The position numbers and the translations under genes are program-made. From NCBI GenBank assembly GCA_002308595.1, contig DBWH01000064.1, positions 1 through 60,668 on the forward strand: a stretch of DNA of 60,668 nucleotides. The letters run 5' to 3'. The DNA comes from Mageeibacillus sp. UBA1243 (GTDB taxonomy: Bacteria > Bacillota > Clostridia > UBA1212). This document shows positions 17,282-26,460 of the stretch, piece after piece (the first letter of the stretch is position 1; every line of letters starts with the position of its first letter). The notes under the pieces were generated by a model. The model did no database searches. It saw nothing but the letters and a program-made list of their open reading frames with translations, and was not told where the DNA came from.

Positions 17282-19147
17282 TTATTTGTTGCTGTAAACA
17301 AAACCGGCTCTTCCTATCGGTGCGGCATCGCCCTTCGTGTAGAATCCTTCAATGTTGTCGCCGCAATTATCGGCCCATTTGAAGATGATATTGGCGTTGC
17401 CCTTGATGCTGAGCTTGCTCTTCGGGACCTTCACCATCATCATGTTGTCAAGCACCCTGTACTCGACCTCGCCAATGTCTTTAAAGGTGAAGTCTTCCGT
17501 ACCGGCCGTGATTTTAGCTATGTAAAGCTTTCCGTCCTGATCGGGCATCTTGTAGTTGACGCAGAAGTCGTATCCGCCGCGGCCCTTGCCGGACGTTCCG
17601 ATGTAAAGTCTCATCCAGTCATCGTCTTCCGGAGCGGTTATTGCGTCCGCAGTTTTTACGAAGAAACAGACACTTTTTGCGTCTTCACACACCTTCATTT
17701 CAACGATGTCGTTCTCGCCGCTCGTGTCCTCCGCGATCACATCGCCAAAGAGAATCGAGTTCCTGTCAACGGTGTCGTTCTCATAGTCAACGTAGCAGGA
17801 TTTGACGTCGTTCCACTGCGCAAAGCCGGAGCCTATGTCGATGGTCTTCTTTGTTGCAGAGGTGTCCGCGGTCATGCCCTTGAACTTCCTGATGAAGGAG
17901 ATCATCTGCATGTAATAGTTGTCGAAGTAGCCGCCCTCCATGGGCTCTATGTCGCGGCTCGCCTCAAGATTTGCACAGTCGACAAACACTATCGGCTCGC
18001 CGTTTCTGGCGGGCTGCCTCTGGGCCACCCATTCGTTCCAACCTGTTATGAACACTATTTCCGGGTCCATTTTGAGGGCCCACTCGTACTGCTCGGCAAT
18101 GTTATACCCGTACTTGTATGCGTCGGGCGATGTGTCAAACTTGCCGTCGTGCCAGCTCCTGGTGTGGTCGTTGCCGCCGTACCATGCCGTCGCGCTGAAC
18201 CTTATCGTGTCGCAGTGCTGGGCAACCGAAACGTTCACAATCTCCCTGCGTCCGTTCACGCCGTAGACCGCGTAATCCTGCAGAAGCCTTGTGAATTCCA
18301 TCCACGGGAAACCGTCGTCCTTTTTGGCGTCCGTCGGCCACTGGCTCGCCTTGACCCTGAAGAAAGCCGAAGCCTCGTCGCTGAAGCCCGCATCCGTCCT
18401 GTCGCCAATGATGAGCGGCTTGCCGTCCCAGTAGAACCAGGTGTCCTCAAGCTCCGGGAATTTGTTGTAAATCTTGCGGTAGATCTTCTCCATCGTCTCG
18501 CCGGACCTTGTGTTCGTGTAGAAAACGACCTTTGGCGCCTTGAATCCTGCCTGGTTGTACTCGTGAGCGATCTGCATAAACGCCAATGCGTTGTCCGTGT
18601 AAGTCACCCCGTTGGTGGTGTCAAACACGACAAAGTCAACGCCCGCGTCCGTGAGCATCTGTATATGTTTTCTTGTGACCCACCTGTCGGCTGAGACGTA
18701 GTAGTCAAAAAGAGGCTTGCCCCAGTGGTGGTGTGCGTGCACCGGACCGCCGCCCGCGCTCATCCATCCCGATTCTGAATAAAGAGCTCCCATGCCCTTC
18801 TCCGTGATGCTGTTGTCGTAAGGACCGTCCGTGCCGTGCTCGCCCTCCCAGAGAAAATAGAAGATGCCGACGTACTTGCCCTCGCGCTCGCTCTTCACGC
18901 TTTTTGCGGTGAGAAGCTTCCTCCCGAGATCGTCAACGGCATAGGTCACATTGGCGCGTGTACCGGCAGTGTTCTCGTACTCATCAGACTGCTCAAAGGG
19001 TCCCTTGGAGACGCCGTCGTCGCAGCCCGAAAGAACCAACGCAGCTGCCGCCAATACGACAGCCATTGCCGCCAATGCAGCGGCAAGCAGCACTCTGCCC
19101 GATCTTTTTGTGCGCAAACCGGATGTAACCTTGTTTTTTCCGTTCAT
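17282..19147 (-). CDS. GH71/GH99-like secreted lipoprotein with DOMON/CBM9-like domain (paralogue A2)
   Basis: 621 aa from the second of two adjacent ATGs; GGAG lies 7 nt upstream of it. Lipobox LSGC places the lipid on C42. Unlike A1 there is almost no linker. The barrel shares GIFYFLWEG, HHWGKPLFDYY, TRKHIQMLTDAGVDF, FYWDGKPLIIG, VSVAQH, FITGWNEW and SRDIEPMEGGY with A1, and the C-terminal sandwich ends FKWADN...GDAAPIGR. A1 and A2 lie 24 nt apart and are a tandem duplication. Function is inferred as for A1; loss of the linker suggests it sits closer to the membrane. A promoter lies at 19237-19265. Confidence 0.72.
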   Translation of the reverse strand: MNGKNKVTSGLRTKRSGRVLLAAALAAMAVVLAAAALVLSGCDDGVSKGPFEQSDEYENTAGTRANVTYAVDDLGRKLLTAKSVKSEREGKYVGIFYFLWEGEHGTDGPYDNSITEKGMGALYSESGWMSAGGGPVHAHHHWGKPLFDYYVSADRWVTRKHIQMLTDAGVDFVVFDTTNGVTYTDNALAFMQIAHEYNQAGFKAPKVVFYTNTRSGETMEKIYRKIYNKFPELEDTWFYWDGKPLIIGDRTDAGFSDEASAFFRVKASQWPTDAKKDDGFPWMEFTRLLQDYAVYGVNGRREIVNVSVAQHCDTIRFSATAWYGGNDHTRSWHDGKFDTSPDAYKYGYNIAEQYEWALKMDPEIVFITGWNEWVAQRQPARNGEPIVFVDCANLEASRDIEPMEGGYFDNYYMQMISFIRKFKGMTADTSATKKTIDIGSGFAQWNDVKSCYVDYENDTVDRNSILFGDVIAEDTSGENDIVEMKVCEDAKSVCFFVKTADAITAPEDDDWMRLYIGTSGKGRGGYDFCVNYKMPDQDGKLYIAKITAGTEDFTFKDIGEVEYRVLDNMMMVKVPKSKLSIKGNANIIFKWADNCGDNIEGFYTKGDAAPIGRAGFVYSNK

Positions 19148-19236
19148 CATATTTCTCCGTTCGTATGCCGCCCCGTAAAACTGCTGTCTCCACACGGGCT
19201 TCGGGGCGGGATTCATTGGCGTTTTTCGCAGAATTG

Positions 19237-19265
19237 ATTATAGCAAAAGAAACGCGCGCGCGCAA
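19237..19265 (-). promoter_or_regulatory. Promoter for A2-A1 lipoprotein pair
   Basis: Minus-strand TTGCGC (19260-19265), 17-nt spacer, perfect TATAAT (19237-19242). The leader is about 85 nt and contains one CATTGGCG octamer (19214-19221). The divergent space 19148-19505 holds only this promoter, the plus-strand one at 19385 and a second octamer (19438-19445). Confidence 0.65.
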
Positions 19266-19384
19266 ACGGTTAAACCACCGGGGAACGGAATTCGTATTGA
19301 CATTAGTTTCGTTATCAAAGCGGAAAATGAAAATCCGGCCGCCGCGGCACCCCTCAAGCACTCCTCAGGCGGGCAAAAATGAGC

Positions 19385-19413
19385 TTGACGGGTCGGCATT
19401 TCGATATTAAAAT
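19385..19413 (+). promoter_or_regulatory. Promoter for SGNH-GH1-CBM32 run
   Basis: TTGACG (19385-19390), 17-nt spacer, TAAAAT (19408-19413), about 90 nt before the SGNH gene. Another TTGACA at 19297 has no matching -10 box. Confidence 0.65.
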
Positions 19414-19505
19414 CAGCGGTAGGAAAAGCCTTTTTTGCATTGGCGGCAGGCACGCCGTTTTATGCGCAAAAGGCACCGCAAATTTAGATTTGAGAGGCAA
19501 ATACT

Positions 19506-20675
19506 ATGAGTTTTATTGGCAAACCGGTCATCGACAAGTACGATCTCGAAACCTGGATGGCCCCGATCTGGAAAGGCCCCTACGTTTACAACGAATCAGT
19601 GATGTTCGTCGGTTTTAAAGAGAGAGTCACCCTCCTCTACCCCGCCGACAGAATCATTTCAGTCAGGTCGTTTGACCTTAAGACAGAATACAAAGAAGGC
19701 GTCGATTACAGGATGGTTGACGGCGGGCTGGAGCTTATCGAAGGCACGTCCATAAACCCCGTTCCCGAGGAGCTTTACTACTCCGACAACAAGGATTTTC
19801 CCTTCACAATCAAGGTTATGAAGGACGGCGAAGAGACGAGCATCTACTTCAGCGAGGAGATCTGCAAGCACCAGGTGTTCGTAACGTATGCGCACTCAAG
19901 CGGCAGAGAGCTTTTCATCCCCGCAGACGAGAGCGCAAAGTTTAAGAACCTGCTCGGAAAGCTTAACAGGGGCGAGGACGTCACGATGTTCTTCTACGGC
20001 GACAGCATCACGTTCGGCGCGTCCGCGACAGACATGCTCGGGATCGACCCACACACTCCGATATGGGCAAGGATGTTCACGCACTACCTCGCCAAGAAGT
20101 ACGGTTACACGGTTAAGTACGTCGCGCCGGACCTGCCGAGTACGCTTGGCGTGCCGGCCGAGCCGCTGGTGTTCGGAGACCGCGGGACCATAACCTACGT
20201 CAACCCCGCGGTCGGCGGCTGGAGAGTGACGGACGGTATCGAAAAGTTTGACACTTACATCAAGCCTTTCGTCGAAAAATACGGCTGCGATTTCATACTT
20301 CTTGCGTTCGGAATGAACGACGGCGGAAACACGCCGGAGACCGAAAAGGACCTCCAGAAGCAGCTTCTTGAACTTGTCTACGGACTCATGCCCGACGCGG
20401 AGGTGCTCCTCCTCGCGACCATGGTTCCGAACAACGAATCGGTGAACGGCTGGTACGCGTCGCAGCATCTGTTCGAGGCAGTTTTCGACGAGCTTGCGGA
20501 TGAATACACCGCTCTCGGAAAACAGATTGCCGTCGGAAGGATGACGACAATGAGCCTCTCCATTCTTGAGACCAAGCGATTCAGAGACTACACCGGAAAC
20601 AACATCAACCACCCCAACGACTTCATGTCGAGGGTTTACGCCCAGGTCGTCTACGCGACGGTAACAGGCGAATGA
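19506..20675 (+). CDS. SGNH/GDSL hydrolase, two-domain carbohydrate esterase type
   Basis: 389 aa. A beta-sandwich N-domain (1-155) precedes the SGNH fold: GDS with S167, NPAVGGW supplying the oxyanion Gly, GMND supplying Asn, and NHPND near the end supplying Asp/His. This plan is seen in CE2/CE3-like acetyl esterases; I infer removal of acetyl groups from sugars. No signal peptide, so cytoplasmic. GAGAGG lies before the ATG. It heads a plus-strand run with a GH1 glucosidase 70 nt downstream, consistent with intracellular trimming of imported oligosaccharides. Confidence 0.83.
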   Translation: MSFIGKPVIDKYDLETWMAPIWKGPYVYNESVMFVGFKERVTLLYPADRIISVRSFDLKTEYKEGVDYRMVDGGLELIEGTSINPVPEELYYSDNKDFPFTIKVMKDGEETSIYFSEEICKHQVFVTYAHSSGRELFIPADESAKFKNLLGKLNRGEDVTMFFYGDSITFGASATDMLGIDPHTPIWARMFTHYLAKKYGYTVKYVAPDLPSTLGVPAEPLVFGDRGTITYVNPAVGGWRVTDGIEKFDTYIKPFVEKYGCDFILLAFGMNDGGNTPETEKDLQKQLLELVYGLMPDAEVLLLATMVPNNESVNGWYASQHLFEAVFDELADEYTALGKQIAVGRMTTMSLSILETKRFRDYTGNNINHPNDFMSRVYAQVVYATVTGE

Positions 20676-20745
20676 TCTGATACGGTTTTACGGAGAGGCG
20701 CGGCGTTGCCGCGCCTTTTCCTCACCCTGAAAGGATAAACTTGCA

Positions 20746-22104
20746 ATGAACAAAAAGGATTTTACCGACGATTTTCTGTGGGGTATCGCGACCTCTGCGG
20801 CACAGATTGAGGGCGCCGCTCTGGAGGACGGAAAGGGGCTTGAGATTTGGGACGTGTTTTCGAGAATTCCCGGAAAAATAGCCAATAACGAGACGCCGGA
20901 CATGGGCTGTGATTACTATCACAAGTACCCGGAGCAGCTTGAGCTTATGAGGTCCCTTGGCTTCAATTCGCACAGGTTCTCTTTCTCGTGGGCAAGGATA
21001 ATGCCCGACGGTTTCGGAAGAGTGAATCAGAAGGGGCTCGACTTTTACAGGAGAGCCGTTGACAGGATGCTGGAGCTCGGACTTAAGCCCAACGCAACGC
21101 TCTACCACTGGGACCTTCCGTACGAGCTTGAGTGCCGCGGCGGTTTTCTTTCGAGGGACATTGCCGGCTGGTTCGGCGACTATGCGGAGCTCATTTTCAG
21201 GACCTTCAAGGACGAGATACCGCTCTTTGCGACTTTCAACGAGCCGATCGCGACTTACGTCGGGTACGGCCTTGGCGTGTTCGCACCGGGGCGGAAAGGT
21301 GAGAAGTTCGGAAGGCAGGCAAACCACAATCTGCTCCTCGCGCACGGTGAGGCGGTGAGGCGTTTCAGGGACGTCTGCGGACCCAAAAAGGAGTTCGGGC
21401 ACGATCATCCGAACATAGGCATTGTCGTTGACGTGTGGCACCACCACCCGGCAAGGAAGGACAACCCGGAAGACGTCAGGATTGCCGAGCTTGAGAACGA
21501 AAAATCGTACAGGTCGTACCTCGCGCCGGTCTTCAAGGGCTGCTACAGGGAGCCTCTTCTCCGATACATGGAGGAGACAAATTCGATGCCCGACATAATG
21601 CCCGGCGACATGGAGAGCATCTGTGAGCCGATTGATTTCTTCGGGCTCAATTGCTATAATCGGGTCGTTGACAGCTCCGATCCTTCGGCGGCGAAGGAAG
21701 AAATTGAACATCGCGGCGGAAACTTCATGGACAACGGCCAGGAGTACTATCCGAAAGCCATTTACGACGCTGTCGCCAATGTGCGCGACAATTTCATTGG
21801 CGGTCTCCCTGTTTTCATCACCGAAAACGGCACGTTCAGCGTCAGTGAGCAGGTTGAAAAAGGCGACGACGGCAGGCCCGTGGTTCACGACCCGACAAGG
21901 ATCCGCTACTACGAGGGTTTCATCGAGTGGCTCAAAAAGGCGGTCGACGAAGGCGCCAATGTGAAAGGCTACTTTGCCTGGACGCTCCTTGACAATTTCG
22001 AGTGGTCCGCCGGCTACAACTACAGATTCGGGCTTGTCAGAAAAGAAGGCGACGAATACATCAAAAAGGACAGCGCCGCCTGGTTCGAAAAGTTTCTTAA
22101 ATAA
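20746..22104 (+). CDS. GH1 beta-glucosidase family glycoside hydrolase
   Basis: 452 aa, the normal GH1 length, without signal peptide. The acid/base is E166 in TFNEP and the nucleophile E360 in FITENG; the N-terminal DFLWGIATSAAQIEG and HWDLP are family marks. It cleaves beta-linked glucosides, galactosides or their 6-phosphates. I see no phosphotransferase genes, which favours unphosphorylated substrates. An AAAGGA ribosome site lies 11 nt upstream. It sits between an esterase and a binding lipoprotein. Confidence 0.93.
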   Translation: MNKKDFTDDFLWGIATSAAQIEGAALEDGKGLEIWDVFSRIPGKIANNETPDMGCDYYHKYPEQLELMRSLGFNSHRFSFSWARIMPDGFGRVNQKGLDFYRRAVDRMLELGLKPNATLYHWDLPYELECRGGFLSRDIAGWFGDYAELIFRTFKDEIPLFATFNEPIATYVGYGLGVFAPGRKGEKFGRQANHNLLLAHGEAVRRFRDVCGPKKEFGHDHPNIGIVVDVWHHHPARKDNPEDVRIAELENEKSYRSYLAPVFKGCYREPLLRYMEETNSMPDIMPGDMESICEPIDFFGLNCYNRVVDSSDPSAAKEEIEHRGGNFMDNGQEYYPKAIYDAVANVRDNFIGGLPVFITENGTFSVSEQVEKGDDGRPVVHDPTRIRYYEGFIEWLKKAVDEGANVKGYFAWTLLDNFEWSAGYNYRFGLVRKEGDEYIKKDSAAWFEKFLK

Positions 22105-22149
22105 GCCGCGCCTGCAGCCTGCACGCAGCCTGTTTGAAAGGATTTTGAC

Positions 22150-22905
22150 ATGAAAAAAGCAATTCTCTGCATATTTCTGATTCTGACCGCAGCCGCGCTG
22201 CTGCTCTCGGCATGCACAAAAGGCGCTGACCCGGTTTCTCCGACAAAGGATCCCGCGTCATCTACCGCCAATGCCCCTTCCGGTGACGCCACAGCCGCTC
22301 CCACGGAAGAGCCCGCTCCGACGGACGAACCTTCACCAACGGATGAACCCACACCCACGGAAGAGCCGACGCCCTCACCCGCTCCCACAGCGGACCCGTC
22401 AATCGAAAAAGGCGCCAACGTAGCCCTTTCGGCAGAGATTGACGACGTCTCCTCAACAACCGGCGAAACGCACGTTCAGTGGGGCTGGTCTTATGAGTTC
22501 ATTAACGACGGCATCAGATGGGACGCCAATCCGCCCGCAAGCCTCGGCTGGACCACAAACGTCGGCGTCAATCTTGACGACCCACTGCAGGAAGAGTGGA
22601 TCGTATTCGAGCTTGAAAATTATACGCTGATCGACACCGTCAACGTCTGCCCGACAATCAGCGCCGCCTGCTTCCCGATCGACTTTCACATTGAAGTTTC
22701 CCTTGACGGTAAAAACTATGTGACTGTTGCCTCCGTCGAAGGCTGCGACAGAGTCAGGACAGGAAGCGATGAGCCTGTCGTTATGACGTTTGAACCCGTT
22801 ACCGCAAAATACGTTCAGTTCGTCGCGACAAAGCTATATGAGGTACCGTCCGGAAACGACGGCATATTGATGCAGATCGGCGAGATTGAAATTATTGCCG
22901 GTTAA
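22150..22905 (+). CDS. Lipoprotein with F5/8-type C (CBM32-like) domain
   Basis: 251 aa. Lipobox LSAC gives lipid-modified C22. A Pro/Thr/Glu linker (26-82) leads to a C-terminal discoidin-like sandwich (about 84-250) that begins NVALSAEIDD and includes IVFELENYTLIDTV, the common CBM32 opening strands. No catalytic domain is present, so it probably binds a glycan at the surface, perhaps as a transporter or capture partner. It ends at a strong terminator. Confidence 0.78.
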   Translation: MKKAILCIFLILTAAALLLSACTKGADPVSPTKDPASSTANAPSGDATAAPTEEPAPTDEPSPTDEPTPTEEPTPSPAPTADPSIEKGANVALSAEIDDVSSTTGETHVQWGWSYEFINDGIRWDANPPASLGWTTNVGVNLDDPLQEEWIVFELENYTLIDTVNVCPTISAACFPIDFHIEVSLDGKNYVTVASVEGCDRVRTGSDEPVVMTFEPVTAKYVQFVATKLYEVPSGNDGILMQIGEIEIIAG

Positions 22906-22925
22906 AACATATCACAGATAAACAC

Positions 22926-22976
22926 GGAGCCGCCTCGCAGAAACGAACTGTCTGCGCGGCGGCTCCTCTTTTATTT
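22926..22976 (+). terminator. Intrinsic terminator between convergent genes
   Basis: A 16-bp stem with one mismatch (GGAGCCGCC.../...GGCGGCTCC), then CTCTTTTATTT. It ends the SGNH-GH1-CBM32 run; maf converges from the other side. Confidence 0.85.
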
Positions 22977-22983
22977 ACACAAA

Positions 22984-23562
22984 TTATTCAAAAGCTTTTA
23001 AATGTGAATAAACTGCGGCGACGGGGAAGCCCACAACGTTGTTGTAGTCGCCCCGGATGCCCGAAATGTGCTTCGAGAACTCGCCCTGGATTGCATAAGC
23101 GCCGGCCTTGTCCCTGCACTCGCCCGTGGCAACGTAAGCGTCAATCTCATCGTCGGTCAGGTCCGTGAACGTCACAAGCGTGGTCTCGCAGAAAGCGAGG
23201 CGCTCGGTTTTTCCGTTGGCGGTTTTGGCGAGCACAACACCCGTGCAGACTTTGTGAGTCTTTCCGGAGAGCATTCTGAGCATTCGCACGGCGTCTTCGT
23301 CGTCCGCAGGCTTGCCGAGTATCACACCGTCAACAGCGACGCAGGTGTCAGCGGTGATCACGATCTCGTTGTCGCCAATGCCTCTTGCCGCCTCCACGGC
23401 GGCCTCTTTTTCGAGCGCGACGTCCGTCACGTACTGCTCCGGATTGCTGTCGTCGCACTTCTCGTCAGTGTCAACGGAGAAGGTGACAAAGGGTCTGCCC
23501 AGATATTTGATCAGTTCGCGGCGCCTTGGCGAGTTGGACGCAAGGCAGAGTATGTGCTGCAT
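22984..23562 (-). CDS. maf: Maf/YhdE-family nucleotide pyrophosphatase
   Basis: 192 aa. The N-terminal LASNSPRRRELI is the Maf signature (usually SASPRR), and ITADTCV...GKPxD follows. Family members hydrolyse non-canonical or ordinary NTPs and affect septum formation. GGAGG lies 8 nt before the ATG. It stands alone between the terminator and the oxidoreductase operon. Confidence 0.93.
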   Translation of the reverse strand: MQHILCLASNSPRRRELIKYLGRPFVTFSVDTDEKCDDSNPEQYVTDVALEKEAAVEAARGIGDNEIVITADTCVAVDGVILGKPADDEDAVRMLRMLSGKTHKVCTGVVLAKTANGKTERLAFCETTLVTFTDLTDDEIDAYVATGECRDKAGAYAIQGEFSKHISGIRGDYNNVVGFPVAAVYSHLKAFE

Positions 23563-23591
23563 ATGGTGTGCCTCCGGGACATGTAAGAAAT

Positions 23592-23623
23592 CGGGGCTTC
23601 TGCTTTTTAAACAGGGCCCCGCT
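23592..23623 (-). terminator. Terminator after oxidoreductase operon
   Basis: A CGGGGC/GCCCCG stem with a long loop sits directly after the gamma-subunit stop on the minus strand and is followed by ATTTCTT. The stem is short and the U tract modest. Confidence 0.5.
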
Positions 23624-23629
23624 TTTAAA

Positions 23630-24157
23630 TCAGTATTCAGCGCCTTTTTGAAGAGCTGCCATTTCTTCGGGAATCATTCCGTGTTTCTTTGGCGGCAGGA
23701 TTTTGTAGAGCGCCTTTTCGAAACTCTCGCGTGAGACAACGCCCGTGACTTCGAGGAGTTTTCCGAGGAGGATGATGCCTGCGAAGGTTGCGTTGCCGAG
23801 TTCGTAAGCCATCTGGGTCGCGGGGATTGCGTAGACCTCAACGTCTTTTCTCTCGGGCATTACGGGAACGAGGGAGCTGTCAAGGATGACAACGCCGCCG
23901 GGGATAAGATATTTCTCGAATTTTTCCAGCGAAGGCTGGTTCATTACGATTATCGAGGTGGCCTTGTTTACGATTGGCGAGCCCACTTCTTCATCCGCAA
24001 CTATAACGTTGCAGTTTGCGGTGCCGCCGCGCATCTCGGGTCCGTAGGACGGAAGCCAGGAGACGTTCTTGCCCTCTTCAAGGCCGGCCATAGCTATGAA
24101 TTTTCCCATTGACAGGATGCCCTGTCCGCCGAATCCGGCTAAAATGATCTCTTGCAT
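23630..24157 (-). CDS. 2-oxoacid:ferredoxin oxidoreductase gamma subunit
   Basis: 175 aa. The opening ILAGFGGQGILSMGK is the POR-gamma fold signature, with SYGPEMRGG at residues 40-48. It completes a delta-alpha-beta-gamma operon that oxidatively decarboxylates a 2-oxoacid to acyl-CoA and reduces ferredoxin. It begins 1 nt after the beta-subunit stop. The subunit set fits the VOR/KOR type (branched-chain 2-oxoacids or 2-oxoglutarate) rather than single-chain pyruvate PFOR. Confidence 0.92.
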   Translation of the reverse strand: MQEIILAGFGGQGILSMGKFIAMAGLEEGKNVSWLPSYGPEMRGGTANCNVIVADEEVGSPIVNKATSIIVMNQPSLEKFEKYLIPGGVVILDSSLVPVMPERKDVEVYAIPATQMAYELGNATFAGIILLGKLLEVTGVVSRESFEKALYKILPPKKHGMIPEEMAALQKGAEY

Positions 24158-24158
24158 A

Positions 24159-24905
24159 TCACACCTCCAGGTCCTTGCCCTTGAAATTGCCGAGCGGGTA
24201 GTGCTCCATCATGTTCTGTTCAAGCCACTCGAGCGACTTCTGAGGATTCATACCCCAGTTGGTCGGGCAGATTGAGAGAACCTCAACGATTGAGAAGCCA
24301 AGGCCTGCCATCTGGACTTTGAAAGCCTTCTTGATGGCGGCTTTTGCCTTCTTTACATTGGCGACATTGTTTACGGCAACACGCTCAACGTAAACAGCGC
24401 CTTCGAGTGTCGAGAGCATCTCGGAAACTCTTACGGGGTAGCCGTGGAGTTCGGGCTTTCTGCCGAAAGGTGTTGTGGTGGTAACCTGGCCGATAAGTGT
24501 TGTCGGAGCCATCTGGCCGCTTGTCATTCCGTAAATGGCATTGTTGACGAAGATTGTGGTGATCTTTTCGCCTCTTGTTGCGGCGTGAACGATCTCAGCC
24601 GTTCCGATTGCGGCGAGGTCTCCGTCGCCCTGGTATGTGAAAATCTGTCTGTCGGGGAGCGACCTTCTGAGTCCCGTTGCGACTGCCGGAGCTCTTCCGT
24701 GAGCTGCCTGGACCATGTCGCAGTTGAAATATTCGTAGCTGTTGTAGGTGCAGCCGACGCTTGCTACACCGACGGTGGTTCCTTCGATGCCGAGCTCGTC
24801 AATAACCTCTGCCACAAGGCGGTGAATCAGTCCGTGTGTGCAGCCGGGGCAGTAATGAAACGGCTTTTCTGTGAGCGCGTGGGGTTTCTGAAAAACTATT
24901 GCCAT
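24159..24905 (-). CDS. 2-oxoacid:ferredoxin oxidoreductase beta subunit (TPP binding)
   Basis: 248 aa from ATG at 24905, chosen for AAGGAGG 8 nt upstream; an in-frame start 30 nt earlier overlaps the alpha gene. The TPP motif GDGD...NNAIYG is present, and CPGC (C19-C22) opens the domain. It is a short beta subunit without its own ferredoxin clusters, as expected when a separate delta ferredoxin is encoded. SVGCTYN and AHGR are further family marks. Confidence 0.93.
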   Translation of the reverse strand: MAIVFQKPHALTEKPFHYCPGCTHGLIHRLVAEVIDELGIEGTTVGVASVGCTYNSYEYFNCDMVQAAHGRAPAVATGLRRSLPDRQIFTYQGDGDLAAIGTAEIVHAATRGEKITTIFVNNAIYGMTSGQMAPTTLIGQVTTTTPFGRKPELHGYPVRVSEMLSTLEGAVYVERVAVNNVANVKKAKAAIKKAFKVQMAGLGFSIVEVLSICPTNWGMNPQKSLEWLEQNMMEHYPLGNFKGKDLEV

Positions 24906-24918
24906 GTTGCTCGCCTCC

Positions 24919-25983
24919 TTACTTCTGTGCCGCAATTGCGCGGACCTGCTCTAAAATCTCACTCTGGGAAGGAACGTTTCCGCCTGTTCTTCCGTAGAAT
25001 TTGACTTCGTTTTTACCGTTGACGGCAAGTTTGACGTCCTCGATCATCTGACCTGCGCTCATTTCAACGCAAAGGAAGCTCTTGACCTTGTCGGCATATT
25101 TTGCGTACGACTCGGACGGGAACGGCCAAAGTGTGATAGGCCTGATGAGACCGACCTTGATACCCTCTTTTTCGGCATCCTTAATAACGTTTTTAACGAT
25201 TCTGGAGATTGTGCCGTAAGCGGTTACGATGATGTCCGCGCCCTCGCAGTTGTACTCTTCAACGCGTGTTTCATTGGCGGTAATCTCAGCATATTTCTTC
25301 TGAAGCTTGCGAACGTGTGCCTCGAGAACATCTGCCTCAATGTAGATCGAAGTGATCGTGTGGTGAGGTCTCTCGAGTTTGCTTCCGCATGCCGCCCACT
25401 CGGACTTGTCAGCCTTGTAGATAGGCTCCTCGTCTCTGAACGTGACAGCTTCCATCATCTGTCCGAGGTAACCGTCGCCCATAACGACGACAGGGTTTCT
25501 GTACTTGTCGGCAATGTTAAACGCCTCAACGACGAGCTCATACATCTCCTGAACGCTGCAGGGAGCAAGAACGGGAAGGTGATAGTCACCGTGTCCGCCG
25601 CCCTTAACCATCTGGAAATAGTCGCACTGTGCCGGAAGGATACCGCCAAGGCCGGGGCCGCATCTTACGATGTCGATGATGACCATCGGAAGCTCCGAAC
25701 CTGCGGAGTACGAAATACCCTCCTGCTTAAGAGAAATACCGGGGCTCGACGAAGAAGTCATAGCTCTCACGCCTGCGCTCGCCGCACCGTAAACCATGTT
25801 GATGGCTGCGACTTCGCTCTCGGCCTGCACGAATGTACCGCCAAGCTGCTCCATTTTCTTAGCCATGTAATGTGCGACCTCTGTCTGAGGAGTGATCGGA
25901 TATCCAAAGTAGTGCCTGCAGCCTGCTCTCAGCGCAGCCTCGGCAATTACTTCGTTGCCTTTCATAAGAATTCTTTCGCTCAT
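24919..25983 (-). CDS. vorB: 2-oxoacid:ferredoxin oxidoreductase alpha subunit (VorB-like)
   Basis: 354 aa. The POR_N domain opens with MKGNEVIAEAALRAGC and has GYPITPQTE and TSSSSPGISLKQEG; POR domain II fills the C-terminal half. This is the subunit usually named VorB (3-methyl-2-oxobutanoate) in Clostridia, though 2-oxoglutarate enzymes look alike. Branched-chain 2-oxoacids would point to amino-acid fermentation or branched-chain acyl-CoA supply. Twelve nucleotides separate it from the delta ferredoxin. Confidence 0.9.
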   Translation of the reverse strand: MSERILMKGNEVIAEAALRAGCRHYFGYPITPQTEVAHYMAKKMEQLGGTFVQAESEVAAINMVYGAASAGVRAMTSSSSPGISLKQEGISYSAGSELPMVIIDIVRCGPGLGGILPAQCDYFQMVKGGGHGDYHLPVLAPCSVQEMYELVVEAFNIADKYRNPVVVMGDGYLGQMMEAVTFRDEEPIYKADKSEWAACGSKLERPHHTITSIYIEADVLEAHVRKLQKKYAEITANETRVEEYNCEGADIIVTAYGTISRIVKNVIKDAEKEGIKVGLIRPITLWPFPSESYAKYADKVKSFLCVEMSAGQMIEDVKLAVNGKNEVKFYGRTGGNVPSQSEILEQVRAIAAQK

Positions 25984-25995
25984 AGTGCCGCCTCC

Positions 25996-26202
25996 TTACC
26001 TTTCTACGGTAATAACGCAGTCGGGGCACATTGTAGCGCACGATGCACAGCCGATGCATTTTTCCATTTCAAGCACACCCGCAGGGTGATAACCGTTTTT
26101 GTTAAGAACGTCCTCGCGGATGACGACAATCTTTTTCGGGCACGCAACAACGCAATGTTTGCATCCCTTACATCTGTCTATATCAAAAGTTACCTTAGCC
26201 AT
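25996..26202 (-). CDS. 2-oxoacid:ferredoxin oxidoreductase delta subunit (2x[4Fe-4S] ferredoxin)
   Basis: 68 aa. Two classical CxxCxxCxxxCP clusters: C11, C14, C17, C21 and C49, C52, C55, C59. It passes electrons from the TPP centre to soluble ferredoxin. First gene of the operon, preceded by GGGAGG and a 17-nt-spaced promoter at 26247-26275. Confidence 0.95.
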   Translation of the reverse strand: MAKVTFDIDRCKGCKHCVVACPKKIVVIREDVLNKNGYHPAGVLEMEKCIGCASCATMCPDCVITVER

Positions 26203-26246
26203 ATAACCTCCCGTAAAAAGAAAGCTTATTCTTTTACAAAAATAGT

Positions 26247-26275
26247 ATTTTACAACAATATCAGTTGGCGCGCAA
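26247..26275 (-). promoter_or_regulatory. Promoter for oxidoreductase operon
   Basis: Minus-strand TTGCGC (26270-26275), 17-nt spacer, TAAAAT (26247-26252). About 37 nt of leader precede the delta ATG. The hexamers closely match those at 19237, 32051, 36226 and 49098. Confidence 0.65.
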
Positions 26276-26336
26276 ACGGTTTTTACAGCAGGTCTCCCGG
26301 GTTTGCCGTCCTGACGGACTACTAAGCCTATGCGGC

Positions 26337-26392
26337 AAAAAAAAGACCCCTTGGCGGAGGCAGCCTGCTCCTGTAGCGTACTATCGCCAAGG
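26337..26392 (-). repeat. 55-nt hairpin repeat, copy 1 (terminator-like)
   Basis: On the minus strand CCTTGGCG...CGCCAAGG forms the outer stem, an inner GGAGCA/TGCCTCC-type stem lies between, and GGGTC plus eight T follow. The whole element, loop included, recurs at 27978-28033 with only two substitutions. Conservation of the loop goes beyond a simple terminator. It lies in the 402-bp gene-free stretch 26203-26604, which otherwise holds the vor promoter, a CCGTCCTGACGG palindrome (26306-26317) and another terminator. Confidence 0.75.
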
Positions 26393-26460
26393 CGACACGC
26401 TCACGGAAAAGTTCATCAAAGGATGATACACGGATAACAGGTCTGATATCAAAAACAAAG

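Noticed and set aside
16481..18694. Long open frame (737 codons) on the plus strand opposite A1 and A2
   Set aside because: It is a shadow of GC-rich third codon positions and of the GT-rich linker repeat; low complexity Arg/Cys content, no ribosome site, no family match.
22150..22905. CBM32 lipoprotein as a solute-binding protein of an ABC transporter
   Set aside because: Too short, fold is discoidin-like, and no permease genes are adjacent.
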